Made by a program: the position numbers and the translations under genes. From the NCBI RefSeq assembly GCF_018860365.1, contig NZ_JAHKPO010000023.1, positions 1 through 64,000 on the forward strand: a stretch of DNA of 64,000 nt, given 5' to 3'. This document shows, in pieces, positions 53,413-62,252 of the stretch (position 1 is its first letter; each line of letters starts with the position of its first letter). Below the pieces are notes generated by a model that saw only the letters and a list, made by a program, of their open reading frames with translations, did no database searches and was not told where the DNA came from. Source of the stretch: Arenibacter algicola. Its GTDB lineage: Bacteria > Bacteroidota > Bacteroidia > Flavobacteriales > Flavobacteriaceae.

Positions 53413-54951
53413 ATGACGAAAAAGCCATTCATTTTAGTACAACTTGTTTTTCTATTATTTTATATATCAGTTGCACATTCCCAGGAGTTAAAACCATCCA
53501 ATTTATTCTGCGATAATATGGTATTGCAACGTGGCATGGAAGTTCCTGTTTGGGGAGTTGCAGCGCCCAAGGAAAGAATAACGGTAAAATTTGCTGGCCA
53601 GACCACCTCAACAAAAGCAGGGAAAGATGGTAAATGGATGGTTGAATTAGAGCCCATGCAGGCTTCGAAAATACCTAGGGAAATGACTATCAGCGGAAAA
53701 ACGGAAATAGTCTTGTCCAATGTGGTAGTGGGTGAAGTTTGGATATGTTCAGGACAGTCCAACATGCAATTTTCGGTAGACAATGTTCCTGAAACAAAAG
53801 CACTGTTGGCTTCTTCAAAAAATATTAGAAGTTTTGAGGTGAAGAGAACGGTTTCCTTTAAGGAAGAAGACAATGTTAGCGGAAAATGGGCAGATGTACC
53901 CCCAAGCAGTGCGGTTGCTTTTGGTTTTGCATACTTCCTTGAGAAGTCCGTTGATATTCCTATTGGAATAATACATGCCTCCTGGGGAAGTTCTTCCCTA
54001 GAAGCCTGGATGCCGCGAGACATGAGCAATGAGTTCCCATATTTTAAAGCTATTATAGAGGATTTAGACGCCGATACGGTAACCCGAAATAGAATTAATT
54101 CTGCCCTTTCCGGTGACGAAGGATGGTCTACCAAAGAGGATATTTTTATGCGGAGGCAACCCAATATTCTTTATAATGCTATGATGAAGCCTATAGCGCC
54201 TTATGCTAGTAGAGGCTTGGTTTGGTACCAAGGGGAACGTAATACGCGATACTTTTCTGGCGTGCCAGAGGTAACAGAGGACAATTGGTACCATAGGGTT
54301 ATAGGAATGCACGAATATGGCGATGTTCTTAAATCTTGGATCCAGCGTTATAGAAAGGAATGGAAAAATAATAAGATGCACTTCTCCATAGTAATGCTTC
54401 CTGGTTATGGAAAAGGCACTAACAATAACCCGGACATCGATCCTACGAGTCCAACAGCCATGTCCTGGGCATGGATGCGCGAGTCGCAAATGAAGGTATT
54501 GGAACTTCCTTATACCACTGTTGTCAATACCATTGATCTAGGGGACGAAAAAAATGTTCATCCCAAGGATAAACTTCCTATTGGCGTTAGGTTGGCACTG
54601 CAAGCAGAAAAAGAAACCCTAAATAAGGATGTTGTTGCAGAAGGCCCCATTCTAGATGAAGTAAAGGCACAAAACAATGCCCTTGTAGTTTATTTTAAGA
54701 ATGCCCATGGATTAAAAACTATCGATGGAAAAGCACCTACGGGATTCTGGATTGCTGATGGGTCCATGCAATGGGAGGTGGCAGAAACTGAATTGGAAGG
54801 AGAAACGGTAGTGTTGTCCAATGATAAAATAAAGAAGCCGCTCTTTGTGCGATATGCCTTTGCCGGAAAACCTGAGGTAAACTTAGTTAATGGTGCAGAT
54901 TTACCTGCCTATCCTTTTAGGACGGATAATGAAATTCCCACTGATGAATAA
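53413..54951 (+). CDS. Sialate O-acetylesterase-family SGNH esterase
   Basis: 512 aa, secreted (signal ends YISVAHSQ). An N-terminal beta-sandwich (LKPSNLFCDNMVLQRGMEVP) precedes the SGNH hydrolase domain: GEVWICSGQSNMQFSV with nucleophile Ser116, GIIHASWGSSSLEAWMP, and LVWYQGERNTRYF in place of the common YQGExN block. The family was named for 9-O-acetyl sialate esterases but often removes acetyl groups from plant and algal glycans. Here deacetylation of a fucose polymer is more likely; no sialic-acid genes are present. It starts 18 nt after the GH29 gene. Confidence 0.88.
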   Translation: MTKKPFILVQLVFLLFYISVAHSQELKPSNLFCDNMVLQRGMEVPVWGVAAPKERITVKFAGQTTSTKAGKDGKWMVELEPMQASKIPREMTISGKTEIVLSNVVVGEVWICSGQSNMQFSVDNVPETKALLASSKNIRSFEVKRTVSFKEEDNVSGKWADVPPSSAVAFGFAYFLEKSVDIPIGIIHASWGSSSLEAWMPRDMSNEFPYFKAIIEDLDADTVTRNRINSALSGDEGWSTKEDIFMRRQPNILYNAMMKPIAPYASRGLVWYQGERNTRYFSGVPEVTEDNWYHRVIGMHEYGDVLKSWIQRYRKEWKNNKMHFSIVMLPGYGKGTNNNPDIDPTSPTAMSWAWMRESQMKVLELPYTTVVNTIDLGDEKNVHPKDKLPIGVRLALQAEKETLNKDVVAEGPILDEVKAQNNALVVYFKNAHGLKTIDGKAPTGFWIADGSMQWEVAETELEGETVVLSNDKIKKPLFVRYAFAGKPEVNLVNGADLPAYPFRTDNEIPTDE

Positions 54952-55058
54952 ATATAGAATGGAATTTGGCTTTTGGCAGCAAAAAAGGCACAATAATAGT
55001 TGGATAGGGTACTGGGCTATAGTGAAAAACAGCTGAATTTTGAATAGATAATGATAAT

Positions 55059-56558
55059 ATGGGCAATTTAAGAAAGGATAGTTTAAAAGGGGGCTGGTTT
55101 ATGCTGCTGCTATTTCTAATTACCATATCAGTGAATGCCCAGGAGGCTCCCGACCCCTACGCTGAGACGGGTAGTAATAGTACAAAAAAGGCCATTGAAC
55201 CTATAGTCATCAGTAATAAGGAGATTAATGTGCTTTCCGGGGGTTTGGCGGAAACTGGCTCCAATTTTAAGACAACGGTTTTAAATTATATGTTCCAATG
55301 GATAGAGTCCGAAGCACCAGGGCCATATAATATGAAATGGCAATTGGAATCGACCATAGTGGGGAATTATGAAGTGGTTGCTAGGATCTTAGGTGCCAAT
55401 ATACAGGGGACATTATCATGCAATGGAAAAAGTCATCAGTTTAATAGTAATGAAAAGGACTGGTCCCAAATTACCATGGGAACCATATCATTAAAAAAAG
55501 GAATCAACACTTTGGAGTTGGAAATTAATACGGCCGAGAAATTTAAACTTTCCGCCTTGGAATTGACAGCCCTATCTTTTGCAGTTAAAACAGATGAAGA
55601 GGCCCTTAAATTGAGGCAAAAAGCGGACTGGTTCAAAGATGCAGGATACGGCTTAATGTTTCAGTGGACCAATAGGGCAACACCGGAAAAAGGGGATACC
55701 ATCAAGGCATGGGAAGATAAAGTCAATGATTTTGATATAGAAGAATTTGTGAATATGGTGGAGGAATCCGGGGCGGCATATGTCATCTGGTCTATGACAT
55801 GGGGGCAACAATATATTTCCGCACCCATTGCATCCTTGGATAAGGTATTAAAGGGACGAACCACTAAACGCGATCTTCTGGGCGAAATGGCAGATCGCCT
55901 TTATGCAAAAGGAATAAAATTGATATTCTATTATCACTACGGTTATGATTGCTACCATTCCATAGACGCTACTTGGATGGAGGCGTCTGGGGGCTATAAG
56001 GCCGATAAAACGGAATTATACGGCAACATAAAGAACATCGTGGCGGAGGTGGGTAATCGTTATGGAAAAAAATTGAACGGCTGGTTTTTTGATGGGGCCC
56101 AGCGCTATTATGACACCCATTTTGATGGTAGTTTCGGAGGAATTTCCACGGCCAATTTTAAGGAGATAAGTAAGGCCGCCAAAACTAATAATGAGCAACG
56201 CATAATTTCCTATAATTCTTGGATTTTGCCCATGGTTACGGAATATCAGGATTATTATGCCGGAGAGGGTCTAAAACAATTTACAGGACTTGAGGACGGT
56301 GTATTTCCAGAAGGAAATTATAAGGGCTTACAGGCACATACCTGTTTCACTTTGGAAAAAAGATGGGGACACATAGATAAGAATACTACCATTGCCAGCC
56401 CAAAACATACCCTTGATGATCTTATTGGCAGAATAGAACATGCGCAAAAAAATCGATATCCACTTTCCATAAATCTAGAAATGTACGAGGACGGTTCAGT
56501 ATCCCCGGAGTCTAGAGCATTATTGCAGGAAGTTCGTAAGGGTATTCGTGGTAGATAG
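55059..56558 (+). CDS. GH29-like putative fucosidase with N-terminal carbohydrate-binding-like domain
   Basis: 499 aa. Signal peptide ends SVNAQ. Residues about 45-185 look like a beta-sandwich, CBM-type (YEVVARILGANIQGTLSCNG, INTLELEIN). The rest resembles the GH29 barrel: LRQKADWFKDAGYGLMFQWT, GAAYVIWSMTWGQQYISAP, KGIKLIFYYHYGYDCY, and LNGWFFDGAQRYY, whose Asp sits where the GH29 nucleophile is expected. It lacks the HHDGF block and is distant from the GH29 enzyme two genes upstream. Likely a divergent alpha-L-fucosidase or related 6-deoxyhexosidase. Confidence 0.65.
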   Translation: MGNLRKDSLKGGWFMLLLFLITISVNAQEAPDPYAETGSNSTKKAIEPIVISNKEINVLSGGLAETGSNFKTTVLNYMFQWIESEAPGPYNMKWQLESTIVGNYEVVARILGANIQGTLSCNGKSHQFNSNEKDWSQITMGTISLKKGINTLELEINTAEKFKLSALELTALSFAVKTDEEALKLRQKADWFKDAGYGLMFQWTNRATPEKGDTIKAWEDKVNDFDIEEFVNMVEESGAAYVIWSMTWGQQYISAPIASLDKVLKGRTTKRDLLGEMADRLYAKGIKLIFYYHYGYDCYHSIDATWMEASGGYKADKTELYGNIKNIVAEVGNRYGKKLNGWFFDGAQRYYDTHFDGSFGGISTANFKEISKAAKTNNEQRIISYNSWILPMVTEYQDYYAGEGLKQFTGLEDGVFPEGNYKGLQAHTCFTLEKRWGHIDKNTTIASPKHTLDDLIGRIEHAQKNRYPLSINLEMYEDGSVSPESRALLQEVRKGIRGR

Positions 56559-56587
56559 ATATCATAAAAATTAATTTAATAGAGATT

Positions 56588-58171
56588 ATGCATTTATTCA
56601 AAAAGGGCCTTAGTGTTTTATTGCTATTATTTTCAATAACAACTGGGGCGCAAAATTTACAGAAACCAAATATAATCATCATTTACACCGATGATCAGGG
56701 TTATGGCGATGTGGGAGCCTTGAATCCAGAGGCCAAATTTAGAACCCCCAATATGGACAAATTGGCCAATGAGGGAGTTATTTTTACGGATGGTCATAGT
56801 AGTGATGCGGTCTGCAGCCCCTCCAGATACTCCTTGTTAACAGGGCGATACAGTTGGAGGACATCTCTTAAAAAAGGGGTTCTTGGTGCGGATGGCCCCT
56901 GTTTGATAGAAAAGGATAGGATGACCATTGCCTCCTTGCTAAGGGATAATGGCTATAACACCGCTATGGTAGGGAAATGGCATCTACAGATGGAGTTTCA
57001 AGGAAGTCTGGGCAAGGATCGAGACTGGTCCAAACCCTTTACCGATGGTCCTATTGAGAAGGGGTTCGACTATTTTTTCGGGATTCCCGCATCCATGAAC
57101 TACGGCATACTTACCTATTTGGAAAATGATAGGGTTTTGGATCCTCCGGTCTTATGGACCAAAAAGAAAGATGATGATAAGCCAAGGTCTTTCGGGAACC
57201 GGATAAACCCGGCAGCCTACAGAATGACGCCCCCTTATGAAAAAGAGGGAGGTAAAGGCTGGGTAGAGGCAGCACCATCTTTCAATGATGAGTTGGTACT
57301 TGAAACGCTGGCCAATAAGGCAGTGGAGTATATTGATGAATCTTCCAAGGAGGCAAAAAATGGCAAGCCTTTCTTTTTATACCTACCATTGACCAGTCCA
57401 CATTTACCACATAGTACCCACCCCGATTTCCAAGGTCGTAGTAACTGTGGTAATTATGGGGATTTTATGGAAGAAACGGATTATAGGGTTGGACAAGTAC
57501 TCGATGCCTTGAAAGCCAATGGTATTGAAGACAATACTTTGGTGATTTTTTCTTCGGATAATGGAGCGGAAACCAATTACGTTCTGCAACGGGATGACTA
57601 TAATCATTATAGTAGTTTGAATTTTAAGGGCGGCAAACGCGACATTTATGAAGGTGGTCATCGCGTACCTTTCTTAATGCGTTGGCCCAATGCAATAAAG
57701 GCAGGGAAAAAGGTAAATGTCCCAGTGTGCCAGACCGATTATCTGGCGACTATTGCCGATATCATTGGAGTAAAGCTGCCGGATAATGCTGGTGAGGATA
57801 GTTATAGCCTGTTGCCGATCTTAAAAGGGGAGACCTACAATGAAAAAGTTAGAGGGCCGGTAATCCATCATTCAGTAACGGGCCACTTTGCCATACGCGA
57901 TGGGAAATGGAAATTGAACATGCTGCGTGGTTCAGGGGGGTCCTTGGAACCTAGATTTATTCAACCCAAAGAAGGGGAAGCGGTATTTGAACTTTATAAT
58001 ATGGAAGTAGATCCAAGCGAAACTACCAACCTCTATTTTGAACATCCCGATGTAGTAAAAAGACTTACCAAAAAGATAAGCAACATCATAAAGGACGGAA
58101 GAACAACAGCCGGTACACCCCAGGCTTATGTAAAAGAGAATTGGGAGTTGCCCAATTGGATCAAATCGTAG
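56588..58171 (+). CDS. S1-family (formylglycine) sulfatase
   Basis: 527 aa, secreted (signal ends TTGAQ). Metal-binding IIIIYTDDQGYGDVG is followed by the formylglycine motif CSPSR at Cys76-Arg80 and LTGRYSWRT. MVGKWHLQ, TLVIFSSDNGAETNY and KGGKRDIYEGGHRVPF complete the S1 arylsulfatase pattern. Removes sulfate esters from polysaccharide fragments; activation needs a formylglycine-generating or anaerobic maturase enzyme, not seen in this window. It is 29 nt after the GH29-like gene, in the same operon. Confidence 0.95.
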   Translation: MHLFKKGLSVLLLLFSITTGAQNLQKPNIIIIYTDDQGYGDVGALNPEAKFRTPNMDKLANEGVIFTDGHSSDAVCSPSRYSLLTGRYSWRTSLKKGVLGADGPCLIEKDRMTIASLLRDNGYNTAMVGKWHLQMEFQGSLGKDRDWSKPFTDGPIEKGFDYFFGIPASMNYGILTYLENDRVLDPPVLWTKKKDDDKPRSFGNRINPAAYRMTPPYEKEGGKGWVEAAPSFNDELVLETLANKAVEYIDESSKEAKNGKPFFLYLPLTSPHLPHSTHPDFQGRSNCGNYGDFMEETDYRVGQVLDALKANGIEDNTLVIFSSDNGAETNYVLQRDDYNHYSSLNFKGGKRDIYEGGHRVPFLMRWPNAIKAGKKVNVPVCQTDYLATIADIIGVKLPDNAGEDSYSLLPILKGETYNEKVRGPVIHHSVTGHFAIRDGKWKLNMLRGSGGSLEPRFIQPKEGEAVFELYNMEVDPSETTNLYFEHPDVVKRLTKKISNIIKDGRTTAGTPQAYVKENWELPNWIKS

Positions 58172-58364
58172 ATCTAATTTAAACGAAATGCAGCCAGAAT
58201 TAAATTTCCTCCTTCTTGATCGAAATGAGCAATAGAAAGGGCGAACTGAGAAATACCATTTTAAGGTTTGTCTTTAGGTTTGCGTATGGAACGGTTTTGC
58301 TGTCCTCAAGGATCGACGGCAGTTTCTGATTTTAAAACACAGACCTTAAAATTTAATTTAAAAG

Positions 58365-59774
58365 ATGAAAATAAGATCTATAATCTTGTCCTTTAGCTCC
58401 CTGCTAATCCTGTCATGTGGTGGTAAACAAGAAGCTAAAAAGAAACCAATAGCTGCAGAAGAAACTAAACCAAATATCATATTCATTTTCGCAGATGATT
58501 GGGGGTATGGCGATTTGGGAATTCACGGAAGCACTTTTTGTAAAACTCCCAACCTGGATAAAATGGCTGCCGAGGGGATCGATTTTCAGAACTTCTCTGT
58601 GGTTAATCCTGTTTGTTCACCAAGTAGGGTTGGGGTAATGACAGGGCAATACCCTGCACGACAAAGTGTGCACGGGCATTTTGCTTCTGTAGAATCACAT
58701 ATTCAAAGAAATATGCCGGATTGGTTGAATCCTCAGGCTCCCTTACTTCCCAAAATGTTAAAGGAAGTTGGATATTCTACGGCCCATTTTGGTAAATGGC
58801 ATTTGTCCAATACCCATGTTGAAGATGCACCTTCTCCCTTGGAATATGGATACGATGAGTATGGTGCATTTAATTTACCAAGCAACTTACATCAAATGCA
58901 GGCGGATTCTACTATATATAAAACTATTGATTTTGTGAAACGCAATAAGGATAAGCCATTTTTTGTAAATGCTTGGATCCATGCAACGCATACTCCGCAT
59001 TACCCCAAGGATGAGTACATGCAACAATTTGCGCATTTGGGCGAACAGGAACAGGTTTATGCCGCTGTTGTGGCCGAATATGATGCCCGCATTGGGGAAT
59101 TGTTTACCACGCTAAAAACTTTGGGAATAGATGAAAATACGCTAGTTGTCTTCTCATCTGATAATGGGCCCGAAATAACAGGTAAAAATAAAATAACAGA
59201 GGATAATTCTACCGGACCAGGTTTGGGAACCTATTATTCGGTAGGGGAAACTGGTGGACTAAAAGGTCGTAAGCGTTCCCTTTTTGCAGGCGGTGTGCGC
59301 ATACCGTTTTTGGTGCGCTGGCCGAGTGTAGTGCCTGCTGGTAGGATAGATAATACTACCGAACTGGCCACCGTAGATTTGCTGCCGACATTTTTGGACC
59401 TGGCAGGGGCAAGCTATCCTGAGAATTACCAACCAGATGGTGAGAGTATTGTATCTGCTATTATGGGCAACGCTTTTAACCGGCAAAAGCCCATCTATTG
59501 GGATTGGCGTTTTTCCAATGACAGACCAGATTTTTGGCCTAGTGCCGCTGTACAAGAGGGCAATTGGAAACTTTTGACCAACGATAAATTAGAAAGGGCC
59601 GAACTATACAATATTGCTTCGGATTGGGCAGAACAGAAGGACTTGTCCGCTGAAAATCCTGAAAAACTTAAGGAATTATTGGGAAAACTCGAGACTTTTC
59701 AAGAAACTCTTCCTAAATCGGCCCCTGAAAATAGTTTTTCAAAGGAGAGAGAAACCCTAAAACTTGTAAATTAG
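58365..59774 (+). CDS. S1-family (formylglycine) sulfatase, lipoprotein
   Basis: 469 aa, lipobox LILSC with Cys18, so membrane-anchored unlike its neighbour. Metal site IIFIFADDWGYGDLG; formylglycine motif CSPSR at Cys84-Arg88 in NPVCSPSRVGVMTGQYPARQ; later FGKWHLSN, LVVFSSDNGPEI and KRSLFAGGVRIPFLVRWP. Sequence differs enough from the preceding sulfatase to imply another sulfate position. A 193-nt gap precedes it, so it may have its own promoter; a terminator follows at 59785-59817. Confidence 0.95.
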   Translation: MKIRSIILSFSSLLILSCGGKQEAKKKPIAAEETKPNIIFIFADDWGYGDLGIHGSTFCKTPNLDKMAAEGIDFQNFSVVNPVCSPSRVGVMTGQYPARQSVHGHFASVESHIQRNMPDWLNPQAPLLPKMLKEVGYSTAHFGKWHLSNTHVEDAPSPLEYGYDEYGAFNLPSNLHQMQADSTIYKTIDFVKRNKDKPFFVNAWIHATHTPHYPKDEYMQQFAHLGEQEQVYAAVVAEYDARIGELFTTLKTLGIDENTLVVFSSDNGPEITGKNKITEDNSTGPGLGTYYSVGETGGLKGRKRSLFAGGVRIPFLVRWPSVVPAGRIDNTTELATVDLLPTFLDLAGASYPENYQPDGESIVSAIMGNAFNRQKPIYWDWRFSNDRPDFWPSAAVQEGNWKLLTNDKLERAELYNIASDWAEQKDLSAENPEKLKELLGKLETFQETLPKSAPENSFSKERETLKLVN

Positions 59775-59784
59775 AAAGACAAAT

Positions 59785-59817
59785 GGACTTGTAGAATTAC
59801 TTCTATGAGTCCTTTTT
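59785..59817 (+). terminator. Intrinsic terminator of the sulfatase cluster
   Basis: GGACT-TG-TAGAA (59785-59796) pairs with TTCTA-TG-AGTCC (59801-59812) around a 4-nt loop, with one internal mismatch pair, followed by T5. Marks the end of the fucose-glycan cluster. Confidence 0.75.
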
Positions 59818-60388
59818 GGTTGTAAAAGAAAGCTTGCCCAAGAACCCCCTACTCAGTTTTGCAATGAATTCCTATGGCCATATTCTTTGAAAAATGTTAT
59901 TTAATTCCTGTCCTGAGTACTCCGGAAGGATTGAAGAGGGAAAGAAGTCTACATTTTCACATTTTTTAACTTTTAGTATTTTCTTTGAATTTTTATTTTT
60001 ATTCAAAATTTGAAATAGCGATATCATGCAATTTATTAAACGAGAGAACGATTTTTCGCCCACGTTTTCAGTTTGGTCAATTGAAAGAACAACCAAGAAT
60101 CTATTGTCAAATGGCACAAAAAGTGGGCATCTTTTGCAACCTCCCACCTCGGGAAGGTTGTTCCAATATCTACTCCCTATTTTTTCTTTGGGGAATGAGC
60201 TTTTTGAATTCAAGTTTTACAGATGAGGGCATAATGGCCCTAGCATATAGGAGTGAATGCTCCGCTAACCCAATAGCCAATATAGGCTGTGTTGGGAATT
60301 CCTTTTAGCGCAAAAAGCAATCATTTTTTCGTTCTGTTTCTTTAGACGATTACTTACTAACCGTAAAGTATAATTTAAAAAAATAGTT
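59818..60388. other. Spacer with no convincing gene
   Basis: Open frames exist on both strands (a 66-codon plus-strand frame from 60026 and a 113-codon minus-strand frame), but they overlap each other, match nothing I recognise and have no clear start signals. I leave the region unannotated. Confidence 0.4.
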
Positions 60389-60817
60389 ATGGAAGTATTA
60401 AAGACAACTAAGAAAAAAAACGATCACCAAAGACTAAGTTCCCTTCCCACGTTGAAATTCAGGAAATTCCAAATGAAAGTGGATAATGCCGGGGTCCATA
60501 TCCTGATTTCGGCGAATTTTCTTAAAAAGGGCAATCATTCCGTAAGGATACAGAATGGCATTCTACACTTAAAAATAAAGCGATCTACAGGTCTGTTCGG
60601 GTATACTAACGGTTCCATTTCACAGGGTGTCCATAACAAGGATATGGATTTTCAAATTAGTTTGCCCCACAAAAAGTACAGGCGTATAGATTCCGTTCGC
60701 TTTCAAAACGATTGCCTACAGATCCATCTTGTTGAACAGTACCGTACAGGAGCTGCCATGAAGTATTCGGAACCATCAAGGATTTTTAATACAATCACCT
60801 CATCAATAAGGCATTAA
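60389..60817 (+). CDS. Small protein with weak Hsp20/alpha-crystallin resemblance
   Basis: 142 aa. Lysine-rich N-terminus, then KVDNAGVHILISANFLKKGN and HSVRIQNGILHLKIK, recalling strands of the alpha-crystallin domain, and FQISLPHKKYRRIDSVRFQN then CLQIHLVEQ, similar to the F-R-F-x-LP and nGvL-x-I/L-x-(L/V) strands of Hsp20. The usual linker is shorter and the signature is weak. No signal peptide. It may be a divergent small heat-shock-like protein; otherwise hypothetical. Transcribed alone, with the ABC remnant downstream. Confidence 0.5.
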   Translation: MEVLKTTKKKNDHQRLSSLPTLKFRKFQMKVDNAGVHILISANFLKKGNHSVRIQNGILHLKIKRSTGLFGYTNGSISQGVHNKDMDFQISLPHKKYRRIDSVRFQNDCLQIHLVEQYRTGAAMKYSEPSRIFNTITSSIRH

Positions 60818-60911
60818 CGGAAAATTTTCAGGCTTGGCACTTATAGGGTGTCCACGCCCGCATTGAGAGGCTAAATTATTGTCTAACCAAATAATTATAG
60901 ATGTATCGTAT

Positions 60912-61010
60912 ATGGATTTACAAATTGAAAAACTGACCAAAACCTATGGCCCCCAAAAGGCGCTACAAGAGCAATTGATGATGATTATAAGGGCTTTTAG
61001 TAAACGATGA
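60912..61010 (+). pseudogene. Truncated N-terminus of an ABC transporter ATPase
   Basis: The 32-codon frame begins MDLQIEKLTKTYGPQKAL, the canonical first strand and pre-Walker segment of an ABC-2-type ATPase (compare the intact gene 1.3 kb on: IDIKGLTKKYGEHIAVN). Walker A and everything after are missing; it ends QEQLMMIIRAFSKR and stop. It is a deletion remnant of a second, paralogous ATPase gene just before the intact NEW3/ABC operon. Confidence 0.6.
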
Positions 61011-61103
61011 ATAGTTCCAAATTGACTTGAATGAATAATAAATTAGACCAGCCGTTAGCTCGGCCCAAACGTGTAACCTTTTATAAATTATAAACCATTT
61101 TTT

Positions 61104-62252
61104 ATGAAATCCAATAAACTTTACTTAAAAAGCGTATTCTTTTTGTTTGCCTTATTAGTCTTTTATAGCCCGGCTGCCAAGGCTGGAAATGGCATAATAC
61201 TCTATACACCTTATACTGACATTACGGTACCCCCTGGAGAATCCATTGACTATACCATTGAGGTTAAAAACTATGGGAGTCAATTGAAGGATGTAGAAAT
61301 TGGCCTTTCCGGGCTACCCCACGATTGGAATTCTATCTTAAAGGCCGGAGGTTATTCCATTAAGCGGATAGCTGTTTTGCCTGGGGAGAAAAAAACGGTA
61401 TCCTTGACCTTAAATGTACCTTTGAAGGTAGATAAGGGGAAATATAATATTAGGCTTGTTGCCAAGAATTACGATGTGCTGCCCATAGTGGTCAACGTTT
61501 CGGAAGAGGGTACCTTTAAGACAGAGTTTAGCTCGGATCAGATCAATATGGAAGGGCATTCCAAATCCAACTTCAACTTTTCCACAAAATTAAAGAATCA
61601 TACAAGTGAAAAGCAGTTATATTCTTTGTTGGCAATACCACCACGGGGTTGGAACGTAGCGTTTAAGCCCAATGGTAGGCAGGCCACTGCGGTAGAGATA
61701 GAAGCGGGTAAAACCACCAATATTACGGTAGACGTACAGCCTTCCCCACAAGTAAGATCCGGATCGTTTAAAATACCTGTAAAGGCAACCAACAAGTATA
61801 GTACAGCCGATTTGGAATTGGAGGTGGTCATTAAAGGGTCCTATGATATGGAGCTTACCACCCCAACGGGATTGTTGAGTACCAGTGTTACTTCGGGAAG
61901 GGAAAAGCAATTGGATTTGCTGCTAAGAAATACTGGAACCAGCGAATTGAGAAATGTTAGCTTTAGCGCTTCAAAACCCAAGGATTGGGAAATTTCAATT
62001 GAACCGGATACCATTCCGGTTATTCAGGCCGGGGGCAGTACAAAGATACAGGCTACCATTAAATCGGCCGATAAGGCCATTCCCGGGGATTACCTGCCCA
62101 AGATTACGGCCAAGACCCCAGAGGCCACTTCAACCGCTTCTTTTAGGATTATGGTAAAGACACCTTTATTATGGGGTTGGCTCGGGATCTTTATCATCTT
62201 AGGGACCTTGGGGGGAATTTATTATCTGTTTAGAAAATACGGTAGAAGGTAA
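61104..62252 (+). CDS. NEW3-domain membrane-anchored protein of ABC operon
   Basis: 382 aa. Signal peptide ends AAKAG. Three repeated Ig-like domains of the NEW3 (alpha-galactosidase-associated) type follow: VPPGESIDYTIEVKNYGSQL, FNFSTKLKNHTSEKQLYSL and REKQLDLLLRNTGTSELRNV, each with a WN/WE pair and a PG-x-KK/TT turn. A single C-terminal TM helix (WLGIFIILGTLGGIYYLF) and a basic tail anchor it in the inner membrane, exposing the domains to the periplasm (COG1470-like). Its stop overlaps the ATPase start by one base, so it is a subunit or partner of that transporter. Substrate unknown. Confidence 0.8.
   Translation: MKSNKLYLKSVFFLFALLVFYSPAAKAGNGIILYTPYTDITVPPGESIDYTIEVKNYGSQLKDVEIGLSGLPHDWNSILKAGGYSIKRIAVLPGEKKTVSLTLNVPLKVDKGKYNIRLVAKNYDVLPIVVNVSEEGTFKTEFSSDQINMEGHSKSNFNFSTKLKNHTSEKQLYSLLAIPPRGWNVAFKPNGRQATAVEIEAGKTTNITVDVQPSPQVRSGSFKIPVKATNKYSTADLELEVVIKGSYDMELTTPTGLLSTSVTSGREKQLDLLLRNTGTSELRNVSFSASKPKDWEISIEPDTIPVIQAGGSTKIQATIKSADKAIPGDYLPKITAKTPEATSTASFRIMVKTPLLWGWLGIFIILGTLGGIYYLFRKYGRR

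Noticed and set aside
53460-54164. 234-codon minus-strand frame
   Set aside because: Antisense to the SGNH esterase, no recognisable domain.
59872-60308. Overlapping frames of 66-113 codons on both strands
   Set aside because: They contradict each other, show no known motif or signal peptide, and lie in AT-rich spacer after a terminator.
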